From assembly GCA_018713405.1 (NCBI GenBank), contig DVOR01000113.1, positions 1 to 11,902 of the forward strand: 11,902 bases of DNA, in the 5' to 3' direction. The notes beneath the pieces are model-generated. The model worked only from the letters and a program-made list of their open reading frames with translations, made no database searches and had not been told where the DNA came from. How positions within the stretch are numbered: position 1 is the stretch's first letter; every line of letters begins with the position of its first letter. Positions 1 to 6,138 of the stretch are shown here, piece by piece. This stretch comes from Candidatus Spyradenecus faecavium. Lineage in GTDB: Bacteria; Verrucomicrobiota; Kiritimatiellia; RFP12; DVOR01. The position numbers and the translations under genes are program-made.

Positions 1-37
1 TAAGGGTTTCGGAGAAAGATGTGGACTTATGCAGAAT
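1..37 (+). repeat. Left copy of a 37-nt inverted repeat element, possibly cut by the window edge
   Basis: Positions 1-37 are the reverse complement of 9390-9426 with a single mismatch (G at 14 against A in the other copy). The core is AAAGATGTGGACTTATGCAG. The copy starts with TAAGGGTTT, which is half of the palindrome that is tandemly repeated next to the right copy, so more of the same array may lie just left of the window. In both places the element reads in the same direction as the gene it precedes (prmA here) and is followed by a terminator-like hairpin and a -10 box. Its function is unknown; it could be a dispersed intergenic repeat, a regulatory site or part of a 3' UTR. Confidence 0.85.
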
Positions 38-60
38 CGGCCCCTGGTCGGGGCCGTTTT
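38..60 (+). terminator. Terminator-like hairpin with T-run upstream of prmA
   Basis: A perfect 7-bp GC stem, CGGCCCC (38-44) with GGGGCCG (50-56), closes a 5-nt loop and is followed at once by TTTT (57-60). This fits a short rho-independent terminator for a plus-strand transcript entering from outside the window. It ends only two bases before the putative -10 box of prmA, so it may insulate the prmA promoter from readthrough. An attenuator is the alternative, but no leader peptide is visible. Confidence 0.6.
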
Positions 61-62
61 GG

Positions 63-68
63 TACACT
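63..68 (+). promoter_or_regulatory. Putative -10 box of the prmA operon
   Basis: TACACT at 63-68, within GGTACACTATGG, resembles a sigma-70-type -10 hexamer. The same word precedes the minus-strand gene ending at 10430. No convincing -35 is visible; the expected place falls in the hairpin at 38-56. Transcription would start near 75-78, at or next to the ATG at 78, implying a leaderless or nearly leaderless message. Confidence 0.45.
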
Positions 69-77
69 ATGGGGCCT

Positions 78-947
78 ATGCAAGCACAGGACGTAACGGT
101 GGTGTCGACGGCGCTTCCCTCGGCGGAGGCGTCGGACACGTTGTTGGAGCTGTTGGACGCGGACGCCTTCACCCCCACGGTGTGGGAGGACGTGGAGACG
201 CACGCGGCGCGGTTGGACGTCTTCCTGGAGGACGCGTCCGCGGCGGAGGGCGTGGCGCAGGCCGTGCGCGGGGCCGCGGCGTTGGCGGGATTCGCCGTCG
301 AGCCGACGGTGGAGACGCTGCCGGCGGCGGATTGGTCGGAGGCATGGAAGCGCTTCTTCCATGTGGAGCGGGTGTCGCCGCGGGTGGTCATCCGCCCCTC
401 GTGGGAGGCCTACGCGGCCGCGCCGGGCGAGGCGGTGATCACGCTCGACCCGGGGATGAGCTTCGGCACGGGCAAGCACCCGACGACGCAAGGGTGCCTG
501 CGCTTCCTGGACGGGCTGGCGGCGGGCGACCTGTCGCGGCCGGTGCTGGACATGGGCTGCGGCAGCGGCATCCTCGCCATCGCGGCGCGGAAGCTCGGCT
601 TCACCCACGTGCGAGGGTTCGACTACGACCCCGACGCGGTGGCGGTGGCGCGCGAGAACGCGGCGCTGAACGGCGTGGCGATCCCCTTCGAGGCGCGGGA
701 CCTGGCCTCGAACCTCGACCAGGGGGCGGTGGTGCTGGCGAACATCCTGGGGCCGGTGCTCATCGAGCACGCGGCGGAGGTGGCCTGCGCGGTGCTGCCG
801 GGCGGGGCGCTGGTGGCCTCGGGCATCCTGGAGACGCTTTACCCGGAGGTCCGCGCGGCCTTCGAGGCGCAGGGCCTGCGCGAGACGGATTCTTTGCTCA
901 TCGGCGAGTGGCGCACGGGCCTCTTCGCCAAACCTGACACCCCGTGA
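78..947 (+). CDS. prmA: Ribosomal protein L11 methyltransferase PrmA
   Basis: The product is a 289-residue SAM-dependent methyltransferase expected to methylate ribosomal protein L11 in the cytoplasm. The N-terminal substrate-recognition part covers about residues 1-90. The Rossmann domain carries the PrmA signature DPGMSFGTGKHPTT (124-137), SAM-binding loop DMGCGSGIL (158-166), acidic strand end FDYDP (181-185) and ANIL (221-224), the usual PrmA catalytic-region motif. Length is close to the roughly 290 residues normal for the family. The reading frame is open back to an ATG at 21, but that start lies inside the repeat element and upstream of the putative -10 box. ATG at 69 touches the -10, so ATG at 78 is preferred. 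No Shine-Dalgarno is visible, in line with a leaderless start. The next gene begins 12 nt downstream, so the two probably share a transcript. Confidence 0.93.
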   Translation: MQAQDVTVVSTALPSAEASDTLLELLDADAFTPTVWEDVETHAARLDVFLEDASAAEGVAQAVRGAAALAGFAVEPTVETLPAADWSEAWKRFFHVERVSPRVVIRPSWEAYAAAPGEAVITLDPGMSFGTGKHPTTQGCLRFLDGLAAGDLSRPVLDMGCGSGILAIAARKLGFTHVRGFDYDPDAVAVARENAALNGVAIPFEARDLASNLDQGAVVLANILGPVLIEHAAEVACAVLPGGALVASGILETLYPEVRAAFEAQGLRETDSLLIGEWRTGLFAKPDTP

Positions 948-959
948 ACGGAGCCTGAC

Positions 960-1484
960 ATGGATTACTTCCTGGCAATCGCCACGCTTGTCGTCTTTTC
1001 CTTCCTGCCGCTGCTGGAGCTGCGCGCCTCCATCCCAATCGGGTTCTTCGCGCTGGAGGCGATGTTCGGGGTGCACATCGACTGGTGGTGGGTGGTGCCG
1101 ATCTGCGTGGTGGCGAACGTGGCGCAGGGCATCGCGGTCTTCGAGATCCTGTTGCCCATCCTGGAGTTCTTCCGCAAGCGGTGGGGGTGGTTCCGCGAGC
1201 GGCTGTGGCCGCACGTGGAGAAGCGCCAACAGAAGCTGAAGCCCGTGGTCGACCGTTACGGCGAGTGGGGGCTGGCCATCTTCATCGGCATCCCGCTCCC
1301 CGGGACGGGGGCGCTGACGGGCGCGGTGGGGGCCTTCCTGCTGGCCTTTGAGCGGCGCCGCTTCTACGTGGCCAACCTGGCGGGCGTGCTGATGGCCGCG
1401 GTGGCGGTCACCGCCGTCTGCCTGCTGATCCAGAATGGCGTGGTGGCGGAGGATTCCTGGGTCCGCCGCCTCTTCTTGGGCTGA
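960..1484 (+). CDS. COG2426 / 'small multidrug export' family membrane protein
   Basis: This is a 174-residue integral membrane protein matching the family annotated as putative small multidrug export protein (Pfam Sm_multidrug_ex, COG2426). The family name is historical and its transport role is not established. Visible family marks are LLELRASIPIG (residues 18-28) after an N-terminal hydrophobic segment, and GIPLPGTGALTGA (110-122), a glycine/proline re-entrant-like motif. Hydrophobic segments lie near 4-20, 43-65, 103-128 and 137-158. A basic amphipathic stretch (72-100) sits between the second and third. The ATG at 960 has GGAG six to nine bases upstream, just after the prmA stop, so translation probably follows prmA in one operon. 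The gene ends next to a large hairpin shared with the convergent operon. Confidence 0.82.
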   Translation: MDYFLAIATLVVFSFLPLLELRASIPIGFFALEAMFGVHIDWWWVVPICVVANVAQGIAVFEILLPILEFFRKRWGWFRERLWPHVEKRQQKLKPVVDRYGEWGLAIFIGIPLPGTGALTGAVGAFLLAFERRRFYVANLAGVLMAAVAVTAVCLLIQNGVVAEDSWVRRLFLG

Positions 1485-1502
1485 TTTTCCGCGAAGACGC
1501 AA

Positions 1503-1576
1503 AGGAACGCAAGGGCCTGGGCACTTCACCGCTCGGCCCTTCGGGCCTTGCTGCCGTGCCCATCCCTTGCGTTTCT
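1503..1576. terminator. Large intergenic hairpin between convergent operons
   Basis: Arms 1503-1524 and 1556-1576 pair almost throughout. The outer stem joins AACGCAAGGG (1506-1515) to CCCTTGCGTT (1564-1573); the inner stem joins TGGGCAC (1518-1524) to GTGCCCA (1556-1562). A second small hairpin, GGCCC-TTC-GGGCC (1535-1547), sits in the loop. It occupies the gap between two stop codons in convergent orientation, so it could end transcription from both sides, although neither strand shows a T-run. The GACGCAAAGG/ACGCAAGGG wording is typical of dispersed intergenic repeats, so a REP-like element is also possible. Confidence 0.55.
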
Positions 1577-1592
1577 GTCGTTTGGACGCCCG

Positions 1593-3275
1593 TCAATCCT
1601 TGAAGAACGCCGCGAGGGCGGGGAGGTGGGCCTTCTCCGCGAGGGCGGCGGCCGTGGCGCGCGCCGTCGGCACGTAGGCCAGGAAGCGGGGCTGGCCCAC
1701 GGAGGCCAGGCGGTGGTAGGCGCCGATGGCCTGGGTGAGGCGTTGGAGGCCGGCGAGGGGAAGCGTGGCGCGGAGCGCCCCGGCGTCGCGGTTGGCGGCC
1801 TGGGCGTAGGCGTCGATGGCGGCCTCCCGCACGGCCTCGCCCCAGTCGACGTAGGGGTCGTAGAGGAAGGAGGCGAGGTCGTAGAGGGCGGGGCCTCGGC
1901 GCATGCCCTGGAAGTCGATGACCCAAGGGCGCTTGGCGTGCCAAAGGAGGTTGGAGCTCTGGAAGTCGCGGTGGACGAGGACGGTGGGCTCGGCGAGGAG
2001 GGCGTCGCGAACGTGGGCGAGCTCGGCGCGGGCCTCGGGCGGGAAGGGGGCGGCGAAGCGCTCGTGGAGGTCGACCTCCCAGTCGTAGAGCGCGGCGTCA
2101 AAGGGCGGCTCGAGGGGCAGGTCGCCGACGTCGGCGCGGTGGAAGGCCGCGAGCAATTCCATGACTTGACGGAGCTGGGGCGAGCCGTGACGGTGGCCCT
2201 CGTGGCCGGGGGCGTCGCTGCCGCGGAGGCAGTCCTCGCGGACGGCGTCAGCGTGGCGGTCGAAGGTGTCGTCGCCGAGGTCCTCGAGAACCAGGAGGCC
2301 GGGGCGGTCGAGCAGGACCTTGGGGACGGCGACGCCGGCCTTGGCGAGGGCGCGGGCGCAGGCGGCGTAGCGGGCGTTCTCAGCGCGGCCCTCGGTCTCG
2401 TAGGCGATGGCGACGGCGGCGCGGCGGGGGGCGGCCAGGCGCCAGAAGGCGCGCTTGCTGCCGCGCGTGCCGAGAGGGGCGACGACCGTCTCGGCGGCGG
2501 GCCACTTGAGTGCGGCGAGGGCCTGGGCGACGGGCTCGGGCTGGGGGTCGGCCGCGCCGGCGGCGTAGCGGGAGAGGCCGGGGAGGCGCTTGGCGTCGCG
2601 GTGGGCCTCGAGGTAGGCCGCGGGGGTGCCGGCGTCGTTCCAGTAGGACTCGGGGAGGAGGACGCCGCGGACGAAACGGTTCGCGAAGGCGGCGTTCTCG
2701 AAGGCGTCGACGAGGGAGCAGACGGGGCGGTCGGGGAGGAAGGTGAGGACGTCGGGGGAGAGGAGGCTGACGCCGGTGAAGGTGTAGGTGCGCTCGACGC
2801 CCGGCGTGGGGGAGCGCCAGCAGGTGACGCGGCCGGCGTAGTCGAGCTCGACGGTTCGGGGGCCGCGCTTGGGCTCGAGCCAGGCGGCGGCGAAGCGGCC
2901 GGAGGCCTCGAAGGCCTCGGCGAGGGGGGCGGGGTCGGCGTGGAAGACGACGTCGCCGTTGACGAGCCAGAAGGGGCGGCCGCCGAGGTGGGGGGCCAGG
3001 TTGCGGAGGGCGCCGCCGGTGCCGAGGAGCTCGGGCTCGGGCAGCTCGCGGAGGGTCAGGGGCCCGCGGTAGGCGGCGATGAAGGCGCGGAGGGCCTCGG
3101 GGAGCCAGTGGGTGTTGAGGAAGACCTCGCGGACGCCCCAGTCGGCGAGGGCGTCGAGGGTGTGGGCGAGGAGGGGGCGGTTCCAGATGGGGACGAGTGG
3201 CTTGGGGGTGGAAAGGGTCATGGGGCGCAGGCGTTCGCCGAGGCCCGCGCAGAGGACGAAGGCAAGGTCAGTCAT
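1593..3275 (-). CDS. MurU-AmgK fusion: nucleotidyltransferase plus sugar kinase
   Basis: The 560-residue protein joins two enzymes. Residues 1 to about 228 are a sugar-phosphate nucleotidyltransferase with AGLGERLRPMT (10-20), TPKPL (23-27), metal-binding VNGD (105-108), TFTGVSLLSP (165-174) and WNDAGTP (212-218). Residues about 250-560 are an aminoglycoside-phosphotransferase-fold kinase: nucleotide loop near 269-279, Brenner motif HRDFQSSN (435-442) and metal site IDFQ (453-456). This matches MurU (MurNAc-1-phosphate uridylyltransferase) and AmgK (anomeric MurNAc/GlcNAc kinase), which together make UDP-MurNAc from recycled MurNAc, bypassing de novo synthesis. In Pseudomonas they are separate adjacent genes. 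A His/Gly-rich stretch (about 343-368) looks like a linker-type insertion. The ATG overlaps the mnmA stop by 4 nt (ATGA). The frame stays open far upstream inside mnmA but that part is not coding. Sugar specificity is inferred; another NDP-sugar pathway remains possible. Confidence 0.83.
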   Translation of the reverse strand: MTDLAFVLCAGLGERLRPMTLSTPKPLVPIWNRPLLAHTLDALADWGVREVFLNTHWLPEALRAFIAAYRGPLTLRELPEPELLGTGGALRNLAPHLGGRPFWLVNGDVVFHADPAPLAEAFEASGRFAAAWLEPKRGPRTVELDYAGRVTCWRSPTPGVERTYTFTGVSLLSPDVLTFLPDRPVCSLVDAFENAAFANRFVRGVLLPESYWNDAGTPAAYLEAHRDAKRLPGLSRYAAGAADPQPEPVAQALAALKWPAAETVVAPLGTRGSKRAFWRLAAPRRAAVAIAYETEGRAENARYAACARALAKAGVAVPKVLLDRPGLLVLEDLGDDTFDRHADAVREDCLRGSDAPGHEGHRHGSPQLRQVMELLAAFHRADVGDLPLEPPFDAALYDWEVDLHERFAAPFPPEARAELAHVRDALLAEPTVLVHRDFQSSNLLWHAKRPWVIDFQGMRRGPALYDLASFLYDPYVDWGEAVREAAIDAYAQAANRDAGALRATLPLAGLQRLTQAIGAYHRLASVGQPRFLAYVPTARATAAALAEKAHLPALAAFFKD

Positions 3276-4291
3276 GGGGATCGCTCCGGGAGGATGGGGC
3301 CGCCGCCGAGGAGGTAGGGGCCGCGGTAGAAGACACAGGCCTGGCCGGGGGTGACGAGGGCCTGCGGCTCGGCGGCCTCGACGCGGCCGTCGGCGTGGAC
3401 CAGGCAGTCGAAGGGGGGATGGTGGTAGCGCGTGACGGCCCGGCAGGCGAGGGGGAAGGCCGGGGGCACGAGCCAGTTGACGGGGCCGACGCGGAAGTCT
3501 CGGCGCAGGAGCGCCTCGCGCGGGCCGAGGGTGAGGGTGTTGCGGGCGCGGTCGAAGGCGACGACGAAGGCGCGGCCGCCGGTGGCGACGCCGAGGCCGC
3601 GGCGTTGGCCGCGGGTGTAGTTGGCGAGGCCCTGGTGGCGGCCCAGGACGCGGCCGTCGGGGGCGAGGACGTCGCCGGGGCGGGCGGTCTCGGGGTGGCG
3701 GCGGCGGAGCTCGGGGCGGTAGTCGCCGCCGGGGAGGAAGCAGACGTCCTGGCTGCCGGAGGCCAGTCGGTCCTCGGGGATGGGGAGGCGCCAGGCGCGG
3801 GCCAGGGCGACGACGTCGGCGCGGGTGCGGTCGGCGAGGGGGAAGGTGGCGCCGGCGAGGTCCTCGGGGGTGAGGGCGTAGAGGAAGTAGGATTGGTCCT
3901 TGGCGGCGTCGGTGGCGGCGCGGAGGGTCAGGGCGCCGGTCTCGGGCTCGCGGGCCTTGGCGACGTAGTGGCCGGTGGCCAGGGCGCCGCCGGCGGCTTG
4001 GCGGAGGAGGCCGAACTTGAGGCGCGGGTTGCACCGGCAGCAGGGATTGGGGGTGAGGCCCGCGGCGTAGTCCGCGAAGAAGGGGGCGACGACCTCGCGC
4101 TCGAAGGCGTCGCGGAGGTCGACCGTGCGCAGGGGGACGCCCAGGGCGTCGGCGAGGGCGACGACGCCGGGCGCGGGCTCAGGGGCCAGGGTGAGCATGT
4201 GCCAGGCCTCGACGTCGTGGCCGCGCTCCTGGAGGAGGCGGACGCAGACGGCCGAGTCGACGCCGCCGGAGAAGGCGACGGCGAGCTTCAT
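3272..4291 (-). CDS. mnmA: tRNA-specific 2-thiouridylase MnmA
   Basis: The 339-residue cytoplasmic enzyme adenylates and thiolates U34 of tRNAs for Lys, Glu and Gln. The PP-loop SGGVDS is at residues 8-13. The catalytic cysteine motif PNPCCRCN is at 81-88, with C84 as expected nucleophile, followed by KFG. KDQSYFLYAL is at 131-140, and SQDVCF (180-185) supplies the second catalytic cysteine, C184. YTRGQRRGLGV (225-235) lies in the central domain and a C-terminal beta-barrel domain follows. The protein is about 20 residues shorter than usual (near 360). It lacks the Cys/Asp-rich stretch normally found after the second beta-strand, where a short proline-rich segment (36-41) occurs instead. The doubled cysteine at 84-85 is unusual. 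The gene overlaps both neighbours by 4 nt (ATGA), indicating translational coupling. Confidence 0.92.
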   Translation of the reverse strand: MKLAVAFSGGVDSAVCVRLLQERGHDVEAWHMLTLAPEPAPGVVALADALGVPLRTVDLRDAFEREVVAPFFADYAAGLTPNPCCRCNPRLKFGLLRQAAGGALATGHYVAKAREPETGALTLRAATDAAKDQSYFLYALTPEDLAGATFPLADRTRADVVALARAWRLPIPEDRLASGSQDVCFLPGGDYRPELRRRHPETARPGDVLAPDGRVLGRHQGLANYTRGQRRGLGVATGGRAFVVAFDRARNTLTLGPREALLRRDFRVGPVNWLVPPAFPLACRAVTRYHHPPFDCLVHADGRVEAAEPQALVTPGQACVFYRGPYLLGGGPILPERSP

Positions 4292-5265
4292 TCGAGGGGG
4301 AGCTCCAGCTGGCCGGAGATGGTCATCTTGTGGGCGCCGGCGCCGTCGGAGGTGTCGTAGACGCAGAACTTGACGGTGGGGAAGCGGCGGGAGAGGACGT
4401 CGGTGATGTAGGCTTGGACGGCGCGGACGTTGCGGGGGTCGTCGTCGGAGAAGCCGATCGAGATGGGGAGGCGGAGGGCCGCCATGCCGGTGGTGTCGAG
4501 GATGCGGATGAGATGGTCGACGAAGTCGCGGATGGCGAAGCGCTTGCGGCCCTCCTGGGTGGTGAGGCCGGGGGCCTCCTCGGCGAGGCGGCGGTCGAAG
4601 TCGGGGGAGGTGATGGCGTGGTAGCGGTTGAGGGAGAGGTAGCGGCGCAGGACGGCGGTCTGCGAGGGGAAGGTCTGCACGTGGTCGAAGCAGTAGGAGT
4701 AACCGCGCAGGTTGATGAGCATGGTCTCGCGCTCGACGGGGGTGAGGACGCGCTCGATGAAGCGTTCGACGCCCTGGCGGAGGGTCTCGGAGGCGTGGCC
4801 GCGGGCGGTGACGATGGCGAAGAGGCGGCCCTCGACGAGGGTCTTGCGGAAGGTGGCGAAGCTGGGCGGCGGGGTGCGGCGGCCGGCGGCGATGGCGTCG
4901 AGGGCGCGGTCAAGGTCCTCCAGGAAGTTGCCGCCGCCGAGCGGGGTGCGCGTGTCCTGGAACTCGACGAAGGCGAGCTCGCGCCGGCCCTGCGGGAAGC
5001 GGTAGTGCGCGGTGTCGGCGCGGATGACGCTGTAGGTGGCGGTGGAGCAGACGTGCGGGACCCACTGGCCCTTGCTGTTCAGGCGCTCCATGTGGATGCG
5101 CGTGGGCATGCAGAGGACGTTGTCATCCCAGTCGAAGATGTAGTACTTCAGGTCGCGACCGCGGACGGATTCGTTCACCCAAACGCCGTCGACGAAGGCG
5201 AGGCGGGCGCCCTCGAAGCGCGCGAGCGCCTCGTCCAGGGCGGAGGTGACGTGCGGGAGCTCCAT
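4288..5265 (-). CDS. HAD-like protein of unknown function
   Basis: This 325-residue protein is not one I can name. It has the motif order of the haloacid dehalogenase superfamily: FDWDDN (44-49; D45 and D47 as the DxD pair), IVTARG (151-156; T153 as motif II) and GFSDDDPRN (271-279; acidic motif IV). A basic segment around K241 could hold motif III. The 100 or so residues between motifs I and II (VSTATYSVIR-like strand, EFQDTRTPLGGG at 101-112) suggest a cap or an additional substrate domain. No signal peptide or membrane segment is seen. The ATG overlaps the stop of the ureohydrolase gene by one base (TGATG) and its own stop overlaps mnmA by 4 nt, placing it inside the operon. A phosphatase or kinase-phosphatase acting on a nucleotide or nucleic acid is plausible; this is inference only. 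Confidence 0.75.
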   Translation of the reverse strand: MELPHVTSALDEALARFEGARLAFVDGVWVNESVRGRDLKYYIFDWDDNVLCMPTRIHMERLNSKGQWVPHVCSTATYSVIRADTAHYRFPQGRRELAFVEFQDTRTPLGGGNFLEDLDRALDAIAAGRRTPPPSFATFRKTLVEGRLFAIVTARGHASETLRQGVERFIERVLTPVERETMLINLRGYSYCFDHVQTFPSQTAVLRRYLSLNRYHAITSPDFDRRLAEEAPGLTTQEGRKRFAIRDFVDHLIRILDTTGMAALRLPISIGFSDDDPRNVRAVQAYITDVLSRRFPTVKFCVYDTSDGAGAHKMTISGQLELPLE

Positions 5266-6137
5266 CAGCGCATGAGGCCCATGAGGGACTGGGTGAGCTT
5301 GGCGGCGGTGAAGTCGGCGTGGTGCAGGCCGGGGATGGGGGCCAGCTCCACCACGTCGCAGCCGACGATCTCGCGGTCGGAGGCGATCTCGCGCAGGATG
5401 AAGAGGGCCGACCACCAGAGCAGGCCGCCGGGCACGGGCGTGCCGGTCGCGGGCATGATGGCGGGGTCCAGGCCGTCGACGTCGAAGGTGACGTAGACCT
5501 TCTTGGGGAAGCCCTTGGGCAGGATGGGCGTGGGCGGGCCCTTGAGGGCGAGGGTCTCGGCGTCGCTCGCGAAGAGGGTCTTGGGGTTGGCCGCGCGGTA
5601 GGCCGCTTCGTCCTCGCAGTAGGCGCGGGTGGCGAACTGGGCCACGGGGAAGCCCAGCTCGTGGCAGCGCCGCAGGACGCACGCGTGCGAGAGGGGCGAG
5701 CCCTCGTAGCTGTCGCGCAGGTCGGCGTGGGCGTCGAAGTGGACGATGCCGATCTTCTCGCCGCGCACCTTGTAGGCCAGGGCTGCGCCCAGGGTGACGG
5801 TGTGCTCGCCGCCGAGCATCACGGGCTTGGCGCCGCAGTCCAGCGCCTCGCCGACGGTCTTCTCGATGGCGCGGAGCCACGCCTCAGGGTCCTTGGCCTT
5901 CGCGGCGGCGGGGCGGACGGGCTTGGCGGTGAAGATGCCGCCCTCGCAGGGGAACTCGCCGCCCTCGTAGGCCTCGAGCTGGTCGGAGGCGGCGAGGATG
6001 GCGGCGGGGCCGTTGGCCGCGCCCGAACCGTAGGAGACGGAGAGCTCCATCGGCACGGGGATGACGTGGAAAAAGGCCTCCTCCTTCGCCACGGGGGCGT
6101 GCTCGGAGCCGAGGAAAGGCGGGTATTTCGTGGCCAT
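5265..6137 (-). CDS. Agmatinase / arginase-family ureohydrolase
   Basis: The 290-residue enzyme belongs to the Mn-dependent ureohydrolases and most likely converts agmatine to putrescine and urea. The binuclear metal ligands are visible: GGEH (H112), DAHAD (D135, H137, D139) and DVDGLDP (D219, D221). MPATGTPVPGG (228-238) is the loop typical of agmatinases, and DVVELAP (261-267) follows the usual DVVE pattern. Length is close to the roughly 300-residue norm. Arginase or formimidoylglutamase activity cannot be excluded, and no arginine decarboxylase gene is seen nearby to settle it. One base separates its ATG from the stop of the upstream membrane-protein gene, and its stop overlaps the next start by one base, so it is in the middle of the operon. 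The first 20 or so residues are poorly conserved but the ATG is the only sensible start. Confidence 0.88.
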   Translation of the reverse strand: MATKYPPFLGSEHAPVAKEEAFFHVIPVPMELSVSYGSGAANGPAAILAASDQLEAYEGGEFPCEGGIFTAKPVRPAAAKAKDPEAWLRAIEKTVGEALDCGAKPVMLGGEHTVTLGAALAYKVRGEKIGIVHFDAHADLRDSYEGSPLSHACVLRRCHELGFPVAQFATRAYCEDEAAYRAANPKTLFASDAETLALKGPPTPILPKGFPKKVYVTFDVDGLDPAIMPATGTPVPGGLLWWSALFILREIASDREIVGCDVVELAPIPGLHHADFTAAKLTQSLMGLMR

Positions 6138-6138
6138 G

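Noticed and set aside
21..77. Upstream ATG at 21 (and ATG at 69) as prmA start
   Set aside because: It would put the 37-nt repeat, a terminator-like hairpin and the -10 box inside the coding sequence, and the extra residues do not look like PrmA.
27..1529. 500-residue minus-strand open frame opposite prmA
   Set aside because: Arg/His/Pro-rich with no domain; it is antisense to two well-supported genes.
2200..2280. Possible frameshift in the kinase domain around the His/Gly-rich stretch
   Set aside because: The frame is continuous and kinase motifs are intact on both sides, so it is more simply an insertion or linker.
1548..3317. 589-residue plus-strand open frame
   Set aside because: It is Gly/Val/Glu-rich without motifs and is the opposite-strand shadow of the MurU-AmgK gene, as expected at high GC.
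1593..4034. An 813-residue reading that extends MurU-AmgK back into mnmA
   Set aside because: The first 253 residues are Arg/Pro-rich frame-shifted mnmA sequence. The true start is the ATG at 3275 with ATGA overlap.
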